This document shows positions 22,229 through 34,820 of a stretch of DNA of 64,000 nucleotides, piece by piece. Both the position numbers and the translations under genes were made by a program. Each line of letters opens with the position of its first letter. The stretch's first letter is position 1. The stretch comes from Sinohyriopsis cumingii (lineage: Eukaryota > Mollusca > Bivalvia > Unionida > Unionidae): assembly GCA_028554795.2 (NCBI GenBank), contig CM068839.1, forward strand, positions 86,077,540 through 86,141,539. Reading direction: 5' to 3'. The notes below the pieces were generated by a model. That model saw only the letters and a program-made list of their open reading frames with translations, was not told the DNA's origin and did not search any database.

Positions 22229-23041
22229 TTCATGCGCGATTCCACTATCACATATCTTTGGATTTTGCAGAAATGTCCGAAAAGTCATCTTTGGAGCGAA
22301 ACACACAGTTGTGCTTGTACGAAAAGGTAACGATAATGCTGCTATTTGGCGACCAGCCGCTGCTGCTGCTGATAAAGTAACACGGTTTGAACTATCGCTG
22401 TGGATGCCAGTAATGACTCCATCGATTGCTGAAGAACAGCGATTACTTTCTTTTATGAACACAGGTGGTATGTCTCTGTTGTCGTGGTACTCAATGTCCA
22501 CCGATAGTATCCAAAGTAACATTGCTGGGTTATTCACGTGGCAAATAGCGACTTAACAGGGTATTTCTGCACAGAGACACATATTTGTTGCGCTGCAAAA
22601 TGTTAATCAGGTGAATAGTCAAGAACAATCATATATGATATTTGACACCCTTGGAAGTCCGTGAGGTTTCTTTGAGGATAAACGGACATTAAGAACCATC
22701 CGAGGATATAATTTTAAATTTTGAAAACAATTATGTTGCTCGCGCGTATCATCGATTGTTGTCGTATATGGAACGTGATCAAAACGTAGATACTGGTTTA
22801 CAAATATCACAGTTGGATTTTACAAAATTTTATCCAATCTATTATTTTTCACTAGAACATTTAGATTTATTTAGGCAATCTGTCGTTGATACAGACTTCA
22901 GGGCTAACGTGAATCCAGGTGCTGTTGCTAATTACAGAGCAATCGCGGTTATACTTAGCGACAAAGCAGTGTTACTTGAAGGTTTTGGTGGTCGAATGAG
23001 AGTCGCTGATGAGCCAGTGGAAAATTTTAATGTGTTACCTT
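22229..23041 (+). pseudogene. Element V beta: major capsid protein, C-terminal part only
   Basis: Begins with sequence matching alpha 18826 onward (HIFGFCR) and runs to the end of the gene with at least two stops (near 22554 and 22690) and frameshifts. The N-terminal half is absent, so the beta copy is joined to alpha in mid-capsid. Nucleotide divergence from alpha is considerable, so the two copies are not a recent duplication. Confidence 0.6.
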
Positions 23042-23077
23042 AATCAACGTTATTTAGAAACACGAGTATTTTATAAA

Positions 23078-23540
23078 ATGTCTTACCATCACGTTAGTGT
23101 TAGTCTGAGTCCTGGTCAGATTAAAAAGCTACAATCGCATCAGCAAAAAAATGTGGGACCACAATAAAGCTAAAGCACAATCAAATCACAGGCGGTGAAA
23201 ATAAACTGTCGTTGACAGAACGTCAGATTAAACATTTCAATAAAGCCAAACAATCTAAGACTGGAATACGACTTAAACTTACCGCCGGAGCCATTAAAGA
23301 TACTGCTAAGACAGGCGCTATATTTCCACTTCTCGCAGCAATACCAGCGCTGGTAGCTGCTGCTGATGCCCCAGCTGTTGCAAAAGCAGCCGCGTTAGGT
23401 GCTGTTGGAACCGCTGCTGGAATGGCATTAATAAAGCAACGGGAAGGGCTTAAGACTTCCAGGAACTTATCGAGGACGATCCGTTCATGGATTAGGTCTG
23501 AGACTTCCAGGAACACTGCGTTAAAAATCAGCGGTTTTAC
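23078..23540 (+). pseudogene. Element V beta: pVI-like minor capsid protein, broken
   Basis: Starts MSYHHVSVSLSPGQIKKLQ. A frameshift follows near 23150. The Lys-rich middle (LTERQIKHFNKAKQSKTG) and Ala-rich end (FPLLAAIPALVAAADAPAV) are retained in the open stretch 23212-23601. Confidence 0.5.
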
Positions 23541-23544
23541 ACCG

Positions 23545-23956
23545 ATGTCAAATTTTGATTTACTTGATGCTGCTAAGCAACTAAAAATAAAAAAATTATA
23601 GGTGTTTTTATGCGAGATCAATTACCACAACGACCAAACAGCGCTGAAACCGCTATTATTAATCGCGATAATAGCACTGGACCTGGAACTCATTGGGTAT
23701 CATATGCGTTTGACCCTTGTGGAATTGTTTATTTCGATTCGTATGGGTTAGCTCCACCGCAGAAATTTATCAAGTATGTCACACCCGTTCACGCAAATGT
23801 TTGATACTCAACGCTATCAACACAAAAATTAACCGATCCGCCAATATGCGGCCGTGAAGCAATTGCTGTACTCGGGTCTATATCAAAATCATCATTACCA
23901 CCTCACAAAGTTATGCACAATTATACAAGTCAACGTTCTGAGAAATCATTGATTTA
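23545..23956 (+). pseudogene. Element V beta: adenain-type protease, broken
   Basis: Starts MSNFDLLDAAKQL at 23545. A frameshift near 23596 is followed by the open GTHWVSYAF and YFDSYGLAPP blocks, and then a stop near 23804. The nucleophile block here reads ICGRE, keeping the CG lost in alpha. Each copy has thus lost a different part of the active enzyme. Confidence 0.55.
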
Positions 23957-23988
23957 GATCCCCATTTGGAAAAACGGAGAAAGGAATA

Positions 23989-25007
23989 ATGGTAGATATT
24001 TACGGAAGATCCCGCGGTGGTATTACTGCGAGTAAAAAAGAAATCTGACATAGATTTGTCAAATTACGCGACAAAAGACGATCTTAATGATCGCATGAAC
24101 CTGGCTGGAGTTGACCGAGATGAGGTTTTTGTTTTTCAGGACAGGTACGGTGTTTTAAAAACGAGCAATATCAAATGGAATGATATAGTTCCACGAGTAC
24201 TCGGTGCGGTCACGGATAACATCCCTGTGTCTACTGACGGCTGTAGAATCAGAGATTCAAGTATATCTTTTACAACCATCAGAGATGATATTGCAAGAAG
24301 TGTTGATAATCGTTTGAAGAATACCGGTGACACAATGACAGGTGAACTCAGCATGAACGGAAATAAAATAGTAACGGTCAACGATCCAAAATCCGACGAA
24401 GATGCCGCAACAAAAAAATATGTGGACGTTAACTACAGCACCGTAGATAATAAATTATCCACGTTACGGACCGAGTATGACGTTCGTGTAAATATGTTCA
24501 CGAATCTTCGTAGAAATTTTAGAAAAATTGATGAAATCGCAGATGTTTTCTTCGGTACCCCATTGACCGCTGACATGAAACTCTCTGATATCAAGACGAA
24601 CATTGACAGGATTAAAATAAACACTAGAAGATATCGTAAGTGGAATTCCTGATATCGGTAACAAAATTAATCTGATTAAAATTCCTCATAAACAGATCAT
24701 CAATAACGTATGCATAGTGTCATTCGGGTTCGCAACATGGTTGCAGCAAAATAATACTATCAAATATACCGCAACAGTTACTGGTGTGTACAGGTTGTCA
24801 TTGTTGAGCACTGCAAAAGTTAGTATATACACTACATATCCCTGGCGACATAACACCGACAAGTTTTCTGGGGTTGTGACTGTTGAGTTAAATAGCGAGA
24901 GCGAAGAAACAATTATACTGGACGCAGCTGATAAGAAATTAACCGCAACATCTTACTGGTAGTGTCTGAAATTTGTTGCTGCAACGCCTCAATTGGTTAC
25001 TTTGTAA
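23989..25007 (+). pseudogene. Element V beta: fibre protein with phage-tail-fibre-like motif
   Basis: Starts MVDIYGRSRGG. An indel in an A-run near 24040 shifts into the open frame 24017-24652, which contains NTGDTMTGELSMNGNKI and DAATKKYVD. A second frameshift near 24630 precedes the head domain (YTATVTGVYRLSLLS, YPWRHNTDKFSGVV), and a TAG lies near 24961. It resembles alpha over its whole length, so the shaft-head plan is original. Confidence 0.6.
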
Positions 25008-25013
25008 GGTATA

Positions 25014-25500
25014 ATGGAAGTTCAAAAATTCAGATTTGATCAAGTACGTGAATGGCAATCAGCGTTAAAAGCCATCATTGACAAGTATACCGCGAAAGTA
25101 AAAAAAAATACCGAAGACGTGGAGTTGCCATCGATGTTGTTGTATACTCAGTATCTACACTCGTTGCGTCCACCGGGGTAGTATTATCAGCGTTGACACC
25201 GCTAACGGTAGCAATAGCAAAAATATGTGTTTCATCATCGGCAGCAATTGCTGGTGTTTTTAATATTATCGCGAAAAAGACATCCACGTGCGTGAGTACA
25301 AAATTGCACGATTATGCTACGCGGTTACACGCGACAACAAATGCTTACTCGAAATTATCGTCGCTGATATCATCCAGCCTCGACGACACGACGATATCAG
25401 ATTCCGAATTTGCCAACATGGTGAAGATATACAATGAAGTAATGGATTTAGAAAACCACCATTTGAAAAATGACGATTTAAATAATGACCGAACTACTTC
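25014..25500 (+). pseudogene. Element V beta: membrane protein, frameshifted
   Basis: ATG at 25014 (MEVQKFRFDQVREWQ), 6 bp after the fibre stop. A frameshift in an A-run near 25105 precedes the hydrophobic segment and the SLISSSLDDTTISDSEF block in the open frame 25193-25561. The 3' end overlaps the penton start. Confidence 0.5.
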
Positions 25501-26886
25501 AGCAGATAGTCACAAATACAAGTCCGCGGAAAACCACAATGATAACAGCAAACTCCACTAACCCTGAATTCATTATTAATTTTCCAACTGCGATTTCGGT
25601 AGGCGAGATCCCTTTAGCGCAGTTGCGAGTACACTACAGTTGGCCAAATATCAGATTAAAATCATTCGGTGGATTACAATCGAATAATTCGTTGGTGTTT
25701 GCAAATAAAAATAAACTAGACGGCACCCCTGACTGGAATGTTGTTGGAATACCAACCGGAAGTTATCAAATCGAACAGATCAATGATGCATTTGTTCGCA
25801 GCATAAAAATTATCACAGGCCGGGAATCCAAAATAGCAATAACCGTTCATGAACCAACACTGTCTGCGGCCATCGAGATAAATTCTCCCGATTACGCCGT
25901 TGATATCTAACAGTCATCTATCAGATCAGTGTTAGGATGGCCTGATGTTGCACAGCCGTTGCCTCCGCCGTTACCAGAACCTAAGCGAGAGGATTTTACT
26001 TCAGACAGAAGTTCGCACTGGGGAATTACTCCAGGATACGAGAATAATCCATAACGCAAAGATCGTTTATTTAAAATAAAAAATACAACTCGGGGTAGGT
26101 TTACCTTTAGGGATGGGGGGGTACATCTTGGGAATTTTCTAAACACGACGGAACTGAAGAAGTATATCTTCGCCAAGACGAAATTACTAGATATTTTAGA
26201 TATATTAATCAAGAACATAAAATACAACGAGAAAAACTACGGCAAAGCTTCCAAGAACATCTTTTTGATATAACAAGTTCACCCGAGGAAATCATTAAAC
26301 AAATTGAAATATTAAATCAGCTCGTATATGATATGGAATATCTTAACCAGCGAACAATTCAGGTAATAATTGATCGTACTGACGACATATATAATAGTCA
26401 CCAACAATTATTATATGCATATAAAATAACAGAATCTGATCTACCGAACTTTAAACAAATCCGTTGACGAAATCATCGATGAGTTTTTCCCTAAAATAAT
26501 CGCCGAGCAAAAAAGAATAACACCACTCCGGGATAACATTCTCCGGCACAACAATGACCCCAACGGGGCAGGCCACCATGTATCTGCGGGAATCGTAAAT
26601 ATAACCTCGACGATTGCGGTCAACCTCGTATGTGATGTAATTGATGGAAGCTATCAGACAAAACACAGAAATATCCACACAGGCACAACAAGGATACATC
26701 TTATATACTTTTACCCCGCAAGTCCCACCTGGATCTCTCATTGTGCAAGAGCCAATCGATCCCGTCTATCTACGATGTCATAATCCACTGATATCAAGAA
26801 TAAATTTCAGTCTAACTGATCAGTCCGGCAACTTGATTGACCTAAAAAATGAAACACTGAGTCTGAATTTATATGTGGAATCTTAA
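25485..26886 (+). pseudogene. Element V beta: penton-like protein, broken
   Basis: ATG at 25485 (MTELLQQ). The STNPEFIINF block and APLAQLRVHYSW-like strand (IPLAQLRVHYSW) resemble penton/minor capsid starts. A TAA at 25908 interrupts the same frame, which continues VLGWPDVAQPLPPPLPEP. A helical, charged segment (26100-26460) of unclear origin lies between this and the C-terminal part (26470-26886). That part carries VPPGSLIVQEP and INFSLTDQSGNLIDL, the usual penton C-terminal plan. Several frameshifts are present; the middle segment may be an insertion or a separate small gene. Confidence 0.5.
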
Positions 26887-27113
26887 AGATTTCCAATCGT
26901 GAAAAATCTACGATTCCTTGTGGAGTGTTATCTCCGTTGTTTTTATCAAGAAAACAGTACATACTTTAAAAACAACACAAAAAATTAATTCTCCTCCTTG
27001 TCCTTGACAGTCAAGGTGGATATTTTTTTTACTGACAAGTGGACTAAAATCAGTGAGAGAGAGACTCAAACTTATTTACTGACATACTTTCACTTTCATT
27101 TCCACGAATGAGT

Positions 27114-27476
27114 CTAACTTTCATTTTCATTATCACTAATAGTTTCTGACATAATCTTTCTTAGTTGTCTCACACGAGTATTAGTTGTCTTTTTTGTTTC
27201 GTATTCACGAGATAATTTTGATCTAATTTTTTCTACTGCGAAAGAGAGAGGGGCAAATTCGCTCACCTCATTTTCTTTAAATATGGCTAACGATTGAAAC
27301 ATCGCCGTCTGAATTTTCTTTACGAATCTGTATTCTGATGGTAAAGCATACCCTTCCTCTTTTCGTTCTTGCAATGTCTCAAAATCAGAAATAATTTTTT
27401 CAGGATTTAGTTCATCAGATATATTTATGCCGTCTTTTTCTAATTTTTTAATAGCATTGATATTTTCGTAATTCAT
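27114..27476 (-). CDS. Hypothetical protein, helical
   Basis: A 120-residue open frame starting MNYENINAIKKLEKDGINI, rich in Lys and Glu, predicted mostly helical. It ends with an acidic Asp/Asn/Glu tail. No family is recognised. It lies downstream of the beta penton on the opposite strand, within the element V span, so it may be an element V accessory gene. Confidence 0.35.
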   Translation of the reverse strand: MNYENINAIKKLEKDGINISDELNPEKIISDFETLQERKEEGYALPSEYRFVKKIQTAMFQSLAIFKENEVSEFAPLSFAVEKIRSKLSREYETKKTTNTRVRQLRKIMSETISDNENES

Positions 27477-27529
27477 TATACAGTATATAATATATATTTA
27501 AAAGAAAAATATTTCACACCATTATGTGA

Positions 27530-28110
27530 ACACCTACAGTGCCCATATAATATCCTAGCAAGTCCAGAAGGGTAGTTTTTTTTACACTAAAGGCGGCACA
27601 ACCTCATATGAACCTCTATGGTGTCCACAAGACATCCAACCAGGCTATGGGGCATACGAAACACAACCCCCTATGTGAGCCCCTAACCTATCAAGCAACA
27701 GTCTAGCAGACTCACGAGGGCGTGTTTAGTGGAGGACGACACAACACATAAATATTAATTCTAAGAAGGACGGCACAATCGCCTTATGTGAATACCTAGG
27801 GTGCCCATATAGAACCCTAGCAAATACACAAGGATACAGTAAACCTTAATTCTAAGGACGGTACAACACATATAGTATTTACAGTAAGGACGGCACAATC
27901 TCCCATGAAACCTCTAGATTTTCAAATAACATTCTTGTAGGTTGAAGAAGATATATTTACAGTAAACCGTAATTCTAAGGACGGCACAACACATAGTATT
28001 TAAATTATTTACAGTAAGGTATTTACGCTATTTACAGTAAGGACGGCACGAACCATAGTATTTACAGTATTTACAGTAAGGACAGCACAAAACATATAGA
28101 ATGGTACAGA
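27530..28110. repeat. Degenerate tandem repeats with GGACGGCACAA core
   Basis: The motif (A)AGGACGGCACAA occurs about seven times, often next to ATTTACAGTAA and variants of CACATA(TAG)TATTTA. Unit length is irregular (about 40-110 bp). It is non-coding and of unknown origin. Confidence 0.6.
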
Positions 28111-28329
28111 CGGACACAGGGTCATTTTCTACGCTGAACAGATTTTGCACACCCTCCCTCCAAAATCAACCCCAGGAGAGTGCAAAAGGCATCCGCCACG
28201 TGTTGACATGGCAGGAAGATGTGTTTATCTGTTGAGTTTCGGGAGAACGCCAATAACAAAACGGGTCCTATAGTATATAAGCTGACTGATACTTGGAAAT
28301 TCAAAGATAGCTCACGCGATAGGTATGAC

Positions 28330-28700
28330 TTATTTGTTGTTTATATTCTTAATTTTTCCTAATTATAATCGCAGAAAAAAATATCGATGAACCAGAAAAC
28401 CTGACGGATTAAGTAAAACAAATATATTGTCTGTGAATTTTTTTATATTTATCTTTAATAATCAATTACACCTGCCCGTACTGACAGTCCTTGATAAAAA
28501 TCTACGTGAAGTAATTGGAGATAACTGCTTGGGCTTCAAATAGAACTGATGTCAGACTGATTGTTGAGATAGACCGTAGTTAATTTACTTCCGTGTTAAC
28601 CTTTACCACAAAATTTTTTTTTTACAGGTATTCTGAAATCAATAACAGAGAAAAAATTTAGATACTGACTAAACGAGGAAAGAATGATAATTTACTTTTG
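28330..28700. other. Stretch without recognisable genes
   Basis: AT-rich, with poly-T runs and no coding pattern that I can support. Confidence 0.4.
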
Positions 28701-28717
28701 AGTCTATTTTAGCCATC

Positions 28718-28921
28718 ATGTACATTTATGATACATTGAGAAACTGTAATAGCCCATATAAACGGCTTATTGATTTGGTGCAATGTGTATACAACTATAC
28801 GATAATGAAACTAGGAGGCGGCAAATCAGTACAGGAAACAATGATAACTCTATCAACCGCGTTACATATCCGCGATAGAGTTATCTCTCTTCATTGCCTG
28901 TGTCTAAACATACCAAAATGA
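28718..28921 (+). CDS. Short hypothetical ORF
   Basis: 67 codons from an ATG at 28718, Cys/Leu-rich, ending shortly before the HNH gene on the other strand. Its 3' half holds the inverted pair GATAACTCTATC and GATAGAGTTATC around 28843-28883, a hairpin. I cannot tell whether it is a gene. Confidence 0.2.
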   Translation: MYIYDTLRNCNSPYKRLIDLVQCVYNYTIMKLGGGKSVQETMITLSTALHIRDRVISLHCLCLNIPK

Positions 28922-29248
28922 GATCCGCTGGTCATACTTCTAAGAAAACGATGATTTGTATATTTTATTTGCGACTTTTCGTACTCCGTCCGGGTGAATA
29001 CCGAAATACTTACCAGCAGCGGACATTGACTGAAATATAATTATTTCTTCCGTTTCAATATTAAAAAATTTAACCGCCTTAGGAATCTTTCTGTATTTCC
29101 CAGTCCAACCACGTGTAGAATTTTCGCTCGGTGTGATAGATTGAAGATTCTGTAAAGAATTATTAAGTTTCTGTCCGTCAATATGATCCATCACAAGACC
29201 ATCTTTGATCTCCACGTGAAAAACCTCGAATATAAATTTATGACAGAG

Positions 29249-30973
<1,725 letters not shown>

Positions 30974-31214
30974 CAGAGATACCCCTTTCCCCCAACGGTG
31001 AATCTAAGATAACCAGCATTATCAACTACACCAGCTGGTTTTTTCGCTGACAGTGTCTTACTACACCATCAGGAGATGCTTCATAATTTTTAATGGTGGC
31101 ATGTCGGACAAATTATTTTTGTTCCATTTATACATAATATTATTTGTCTAAATTATAATTTATCTTCAAATCTGGTTACATACTTATCTTATAACCTTAT
31201 CATTGACAGGGTTG

Positions 31215-31448
31215 TTATTTTTTATCATAATATCGTTTTAACTCTCTATATCTTTTACCATACCAACGCGCGCACAGCTGTGTTTTTCCTCTAACTCCAA
31301 CAGCACATCTTAAACAAGGTTGTGGACCAAGACTCCCCCTAAACACACTTTGCAAATATTGACCGCAGAATTCATTTACGCAGGATTTGCTACAAGGAAT
31401 TGAAGACCCTACCATCAACCACTTTCGCTGATTTCTTAATTGAGTCAT
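31215..31448 (-). CDS. Cys-rich basic small protein
   Basis: A 77-residue open frame with Cys spaced as CxxxC, C, CxxC and C, and a basic C-terminus (YGKRYRELKRYYDKK). It is divergent from the gene at 31494 with 45 bp between them. A zinc-binding, nucleic-acid-binding role is possible; no family is recognised. Confidence 0.35.
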   Translation of the reverse strand: MTQLRNQRKWLMVGSSIPCSKSCVNEFCGQYLQSVFRGSLGPQPCLRCAVGVRGKTQLCARWYGKRYRELKRYYDKK

Positions 31449-31493
31449 AATATATACAATAGTTTTTATTTAAATACTTGTCAGAAATATAAT

Positions 31494-31721
31494 ATGGAAG
31501 AGTTTGAGAGATTATCTACAATCGAGCCTTGGAAAACTTCCAGAATCGATCTTGACAGAAGAACCCCTGACTTGCGTAGGCGAACTCTGACTGATCAGAC
31601 TATTAATCTGATTAACATTATCAAGAATGCTAAAAAAAAGAATTTCGTGATGATGAGGCATCTCAGACGTGGTCGACATTCAAAACTGTACACGACGAAG
31701 AAGCCAGTGATGCTACAATGA
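31494..31721 (+). CDS. Small basic protein upstream of the polymerase-like gene
   Basis: 75 residues (MEEFERLSTIEPWKTSRIDLD), Arg/Lys-rich. The stop overlaps the next ATG as ATGA (31718-31721), the tight coupling usual in compact viral genomes. Function unknown. Confidence 0.4.
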   Translation: MEEFERLSTIEPWKTSRIDLDRRTPDLRRRTLTDQTINLINIIKNAKKKNFVMMRHLRRGRHSKLYTTKKPVMLQ

Positions 31722-33420
31722 ACGATACGCGGGCGAAAACGATTATCAATTATATCAACAATCAGAAATATTTTTTCACAATAAAGTTTATTGTGCTAGC
31801 AGAAACAGATTCCGCTGAGTTGATTATCCGTGACAAACGTGACCCTGGCCTTGCTAATGGAAAAATCGCTGTGTTAAGTAAAAATTCCAAGCCAGGAATG
31901 CTGACTGGTATTGACAGACCGTATTACGAACGAGCCTATCCTATAACAGAGATTGTTTATGGAATTTATCAGCTAAATGATAAACCCAACATTCATTATT
32001 TTGCACCAATGAGATTGTCAAAGTTGAATTGTGTAGCCGAGCGAGTAATCGAACATTTTACAAATGCGATGCGTAGAAATGGGTTAACAAATCTACGACG
32101 TGAGCGAATAAACAAATATGCTGAATTGGTTAAGGATACCGGAGCTACAATAAATGATGTCGCTAAGTTAGAGAAAACACTCAAATTCCGAATAATCGTA
32201 GCAACGATAACAGGAGAGATTTTACACGATTCGAAACATTATAAAAAAAGGGGCGCTCCAATAAATATCATTGATCATAATGCTCACGCGTGGACCAACG
32301 CAGTCACAACATTTCCACGAGATCGAACTGTAAGATTTTACCCAGACTCTGGAAGAAACATGTTTGATTTTATTCAGCAAATAAGTAAAAACGATCCTGT
32401 GTCAGTATGGTTATTTAAAAGTTCAGATGATGAAAAATATGATCAAGTTGTACGACCTAACGGCGAAATATATCGTAAAGAATCTCTTCATGAAGAAATG
32501 AAAAATCTTGCGCAGAAATTTCAACAGAGAATACTGAGCAATTACTAAGTAATTGTTTTACAGTTCCATCTGTTGCAGCTCACTTTGCAAGAGAGAAAAA
32601 TTCGTGGAAGCCAACACGATTTGAATTTCTTGAAGACGTACAATTAAGTTGCTGTGAATACGGACACAGTGGATTGTGGAATACTAAGTACAGTATGACC
32701 ACAACGACGTCATCTCGGTTGATATGGTCGCTTGTTATCCGGGAAGTTTTCTTGGATTGGGGGAGTGTTCTGGGTGTTTTAAAAGATTTGGACATCCACA
32801 AACGAGATGACAAGAATATCGATAAATGGACCACCACTACCTGATTTTTGATCTAACCGGATTCGCTCTTATTGTATCATTCGAAATAGCTAAGGGTCTT
32901 CATCCGATCTGTTATGTTTGGTTTGGTAGACACTTTTCAGAAAACCGCTGGGCACCAATAGTTTTATTACGATATATGATTAATTGTAAAATACTAATAT
33001 CGTTGATTTTATGTGAGGCAATTATTTCATATCGGAAGCAGACCGAAGTTTGGTTACCACCACCTGATAAGGATAAAACCGCAAATGATTTGATAGTGGA
33101 GAGTAGAAAGATAGTTCGTGATACACTTCAACTGAGGTTATTTGAAAGCATAAAGTAAGGTTTTCAGATCTACGTGTGCCATTGTTTTTTAGACCAGCTG
33201 ATACATGACGACAGAATATCGACGTTGATAAATCTCGTATTAAATGATGTTGTCGCATTTGATATCAGTGTTGTTGAGGATACGCTACACGCTGATAAAT
33301 CCCCGTGGACGTTAGGATACGCAATGACAATTCACTCATCTCAGGAGTTAACCATCTCTGATACTCGAGTTTGGATTGTTGATGATCGTGTCGCATGATC
33401 AAATTTAGTCTATCAAAATG
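31718..33420 (+). pseudogene. Remnant of a large replication protein: PolB-like part and SF1 helicase C-terminus
   Basis: An open N-terminal domain of 276 codons (31718-32548) has no recognised motif. After frameshifts comes VDMVACYPGSF near 32720, resembling the PolB motif A (DxxSLYP), and then a block with FGHP, EIAKGLHP and WLPPPDKD. The sequence then jumps near 33160 to GYAMTIHSSQELTIS and WIVDD (33315-33390), a superfamily 1 helicase C-terminal signature. The middle of the polymerase and most of the helicase are missing. A fused polymerase-helicase is inferred from order alone. Confidence 0.45.
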
Positions 33421-33660
33421 CGCGTATTGTATTGTTTTAGGCGGTGGTAGATATTTTTGCCATATTACCTGTCGGGCTAACCAATTTTCAGAAGAAACAC
33501 GTCCGACACCTGCTGCCGAAGCGAGTTTACTAATCGCTGCCCTACCTTTCCAGTATCCTCTTGGTGAATAATAAATCGACTCCATTATTTCAATAATCGG
33601 ATGATTAAGTACCAGCTTAGAAAACTCCGTTTCCCAATACAAGCTTACCCTCCATTGCAG
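33410..33660 (-). pseudogene. Integrase N-terminus fragment (element V)
   Basis: Minus-strand MESIYYSPRGYWKGRAAISK followed by a small helical domain ending IWQKYLPPPK. This has the same layout as the P2 integrase N-terminus (IYYDPSHPAGYAG ... RWLQEQ). The DDE catalytic core is absent: the sequence meets the truncated helicase end-on near 33430. This is a deletion remnant of a Polinton-type rve integrase. Confidence 0.5.
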
Positions 33661-34135
33661 ATCTCACCAGCCAATTAGCTAATGATTCTTTGAAAGATTT
33701 ATTTTTTATGGAATTTAGCGCGTGAATTAATTTCACATCTGCGATATGCCTATGATGTAGATCTTTACTTTTATAAGCTACATCATGAGCATGACACGCT
33801 TTGTCAGTAGCATTTATTGGATATTCACCTTGTTTTGGTTGATCTTGGTTATCAAGTCTGATATCAAGTCGGGTTCCAGGGCCACATTAATTATATCCTG
33901 GGAGGTGTTTTTCTCCTGGGTACGTAGCCCACGGAGTTCCTGGTAGTTTGGCTAACTGGGCGGCAATATCACCTCCTCTTTTTTTATATTGTTTGGATGA
34001 GAAATAAATTTAAATTTCTTTGTACCGCATCGTTCACACTTACCTGTAACTGCTGACCTGTTATTTGTTTGTTGTAATAGTTGTTAGTTCATCTGTGGGG
34101 GAACGCATCCTGCATTTCACACAATATAAATCCAT
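33650..34135 (-). pseudogene. Element V beta: zinc ribbon plus parvovirus-type PLA2
   Basis: ATG at 34135 (MDLYCVKC). A second zinc half-site (CERCGTKK) follows after a frameshift. LPGTPWATYPGEKHLPG leads into the calcium loop, where a TAA interrupts YNxCGPGT, and then the catalytic dyad block DKACHAHDVAYKSK. The HD-x-x-Y pattern is that of viral (parvovirus VP1-type) phospholipase A2. It is divergent from the ATPase by 23 bp, as in alpha. The family is known for breaching endosomal membranes during entry; here the gene is dead. Confidence 0.65.
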
Positions 34136-34158
34136 ATTATTTATTATATTTCTATACC

Positions 34159-34820
34159 ATGAATGTAATTGATTTTTCAGCGACAAGAAAACAAGAGCCG
34201 GTTAAACATCACGCAGCGTTACCAAATTCTATCCGAATGATCATAATTGGATCGTCCGGGTCTGGTAAGACGCAACTGTTGCTTAATTTGATAATGAAGT
34301 GGTTGAAATGGGATAAATTGTATTTAGTTGCTCCGTCTGTAGATGACCAGGGATGGTATTTAAGGATTTTAATGAAAACGCAGCGCTGTTGGATGAACGC
34401 GGTTATGATGTTGTTGAATTTATCACTGACATCAGTGAAGCACCGTCTTTAGATGATATTGACGGGTTTATTAATAATTTAGTTGTGTACGATGGTGTAA
34501 TGTTGGATAAACAATCCAATCCAGCTAGAATATTTTCCCGAGGTAGGCATAAAAACACGGATGTGATTTATGTAACCCAGCGTTATACACAAATACCAAA
34601 AGTGATCAGGGATAACTGTAATATTCTTGCTGTGTTTAACGGAGTTGACACGCATACGTTACGAAATATTCATCACACTTGGTGTAACGGTGACATGGAT
34701 TATAATCGTTTTAAAAATTTATTTAGTCAGTTTCAGTTATCCCCGCATGGTTTTATAACAATAAACTTACATGACCCATGGTCACGATATCGAATCGGTC
34801 TTGATAAATTTTTTGGATAG
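34159..34820 (+). pseudogene. Element V beta: packaging ATPase, frameshifted
   Basis: ATG at 34159 (MNVIDFSATRK). Walker A GSSGSGKT is intact. A frameshift near 34360 separates the N-terminal and C-terminal parts. The C-terminal part (34353-34820) is open with LVVYDGVMLD (a Walker B-like block in which the expected second Asp is Gly), IYVTQRYTQIP, and a C-terminus ending GLDKFFG. The paired PLA2-ATPase arrangement is identical to alpha. Confidence 0.65.

Noticed and set aside
26451..26741. Minus-strand 96-codon frame
   Set aside because: It is opposite the penton C-terminal part, which has the recognisable SLTDQSGN block on the plus strand.
27530..28110. CRISPR-like array
   Set aside because: Repeats are irregular, of variable spacing and degenerate, and the DNA is eukaryotic; no cas-like genes.
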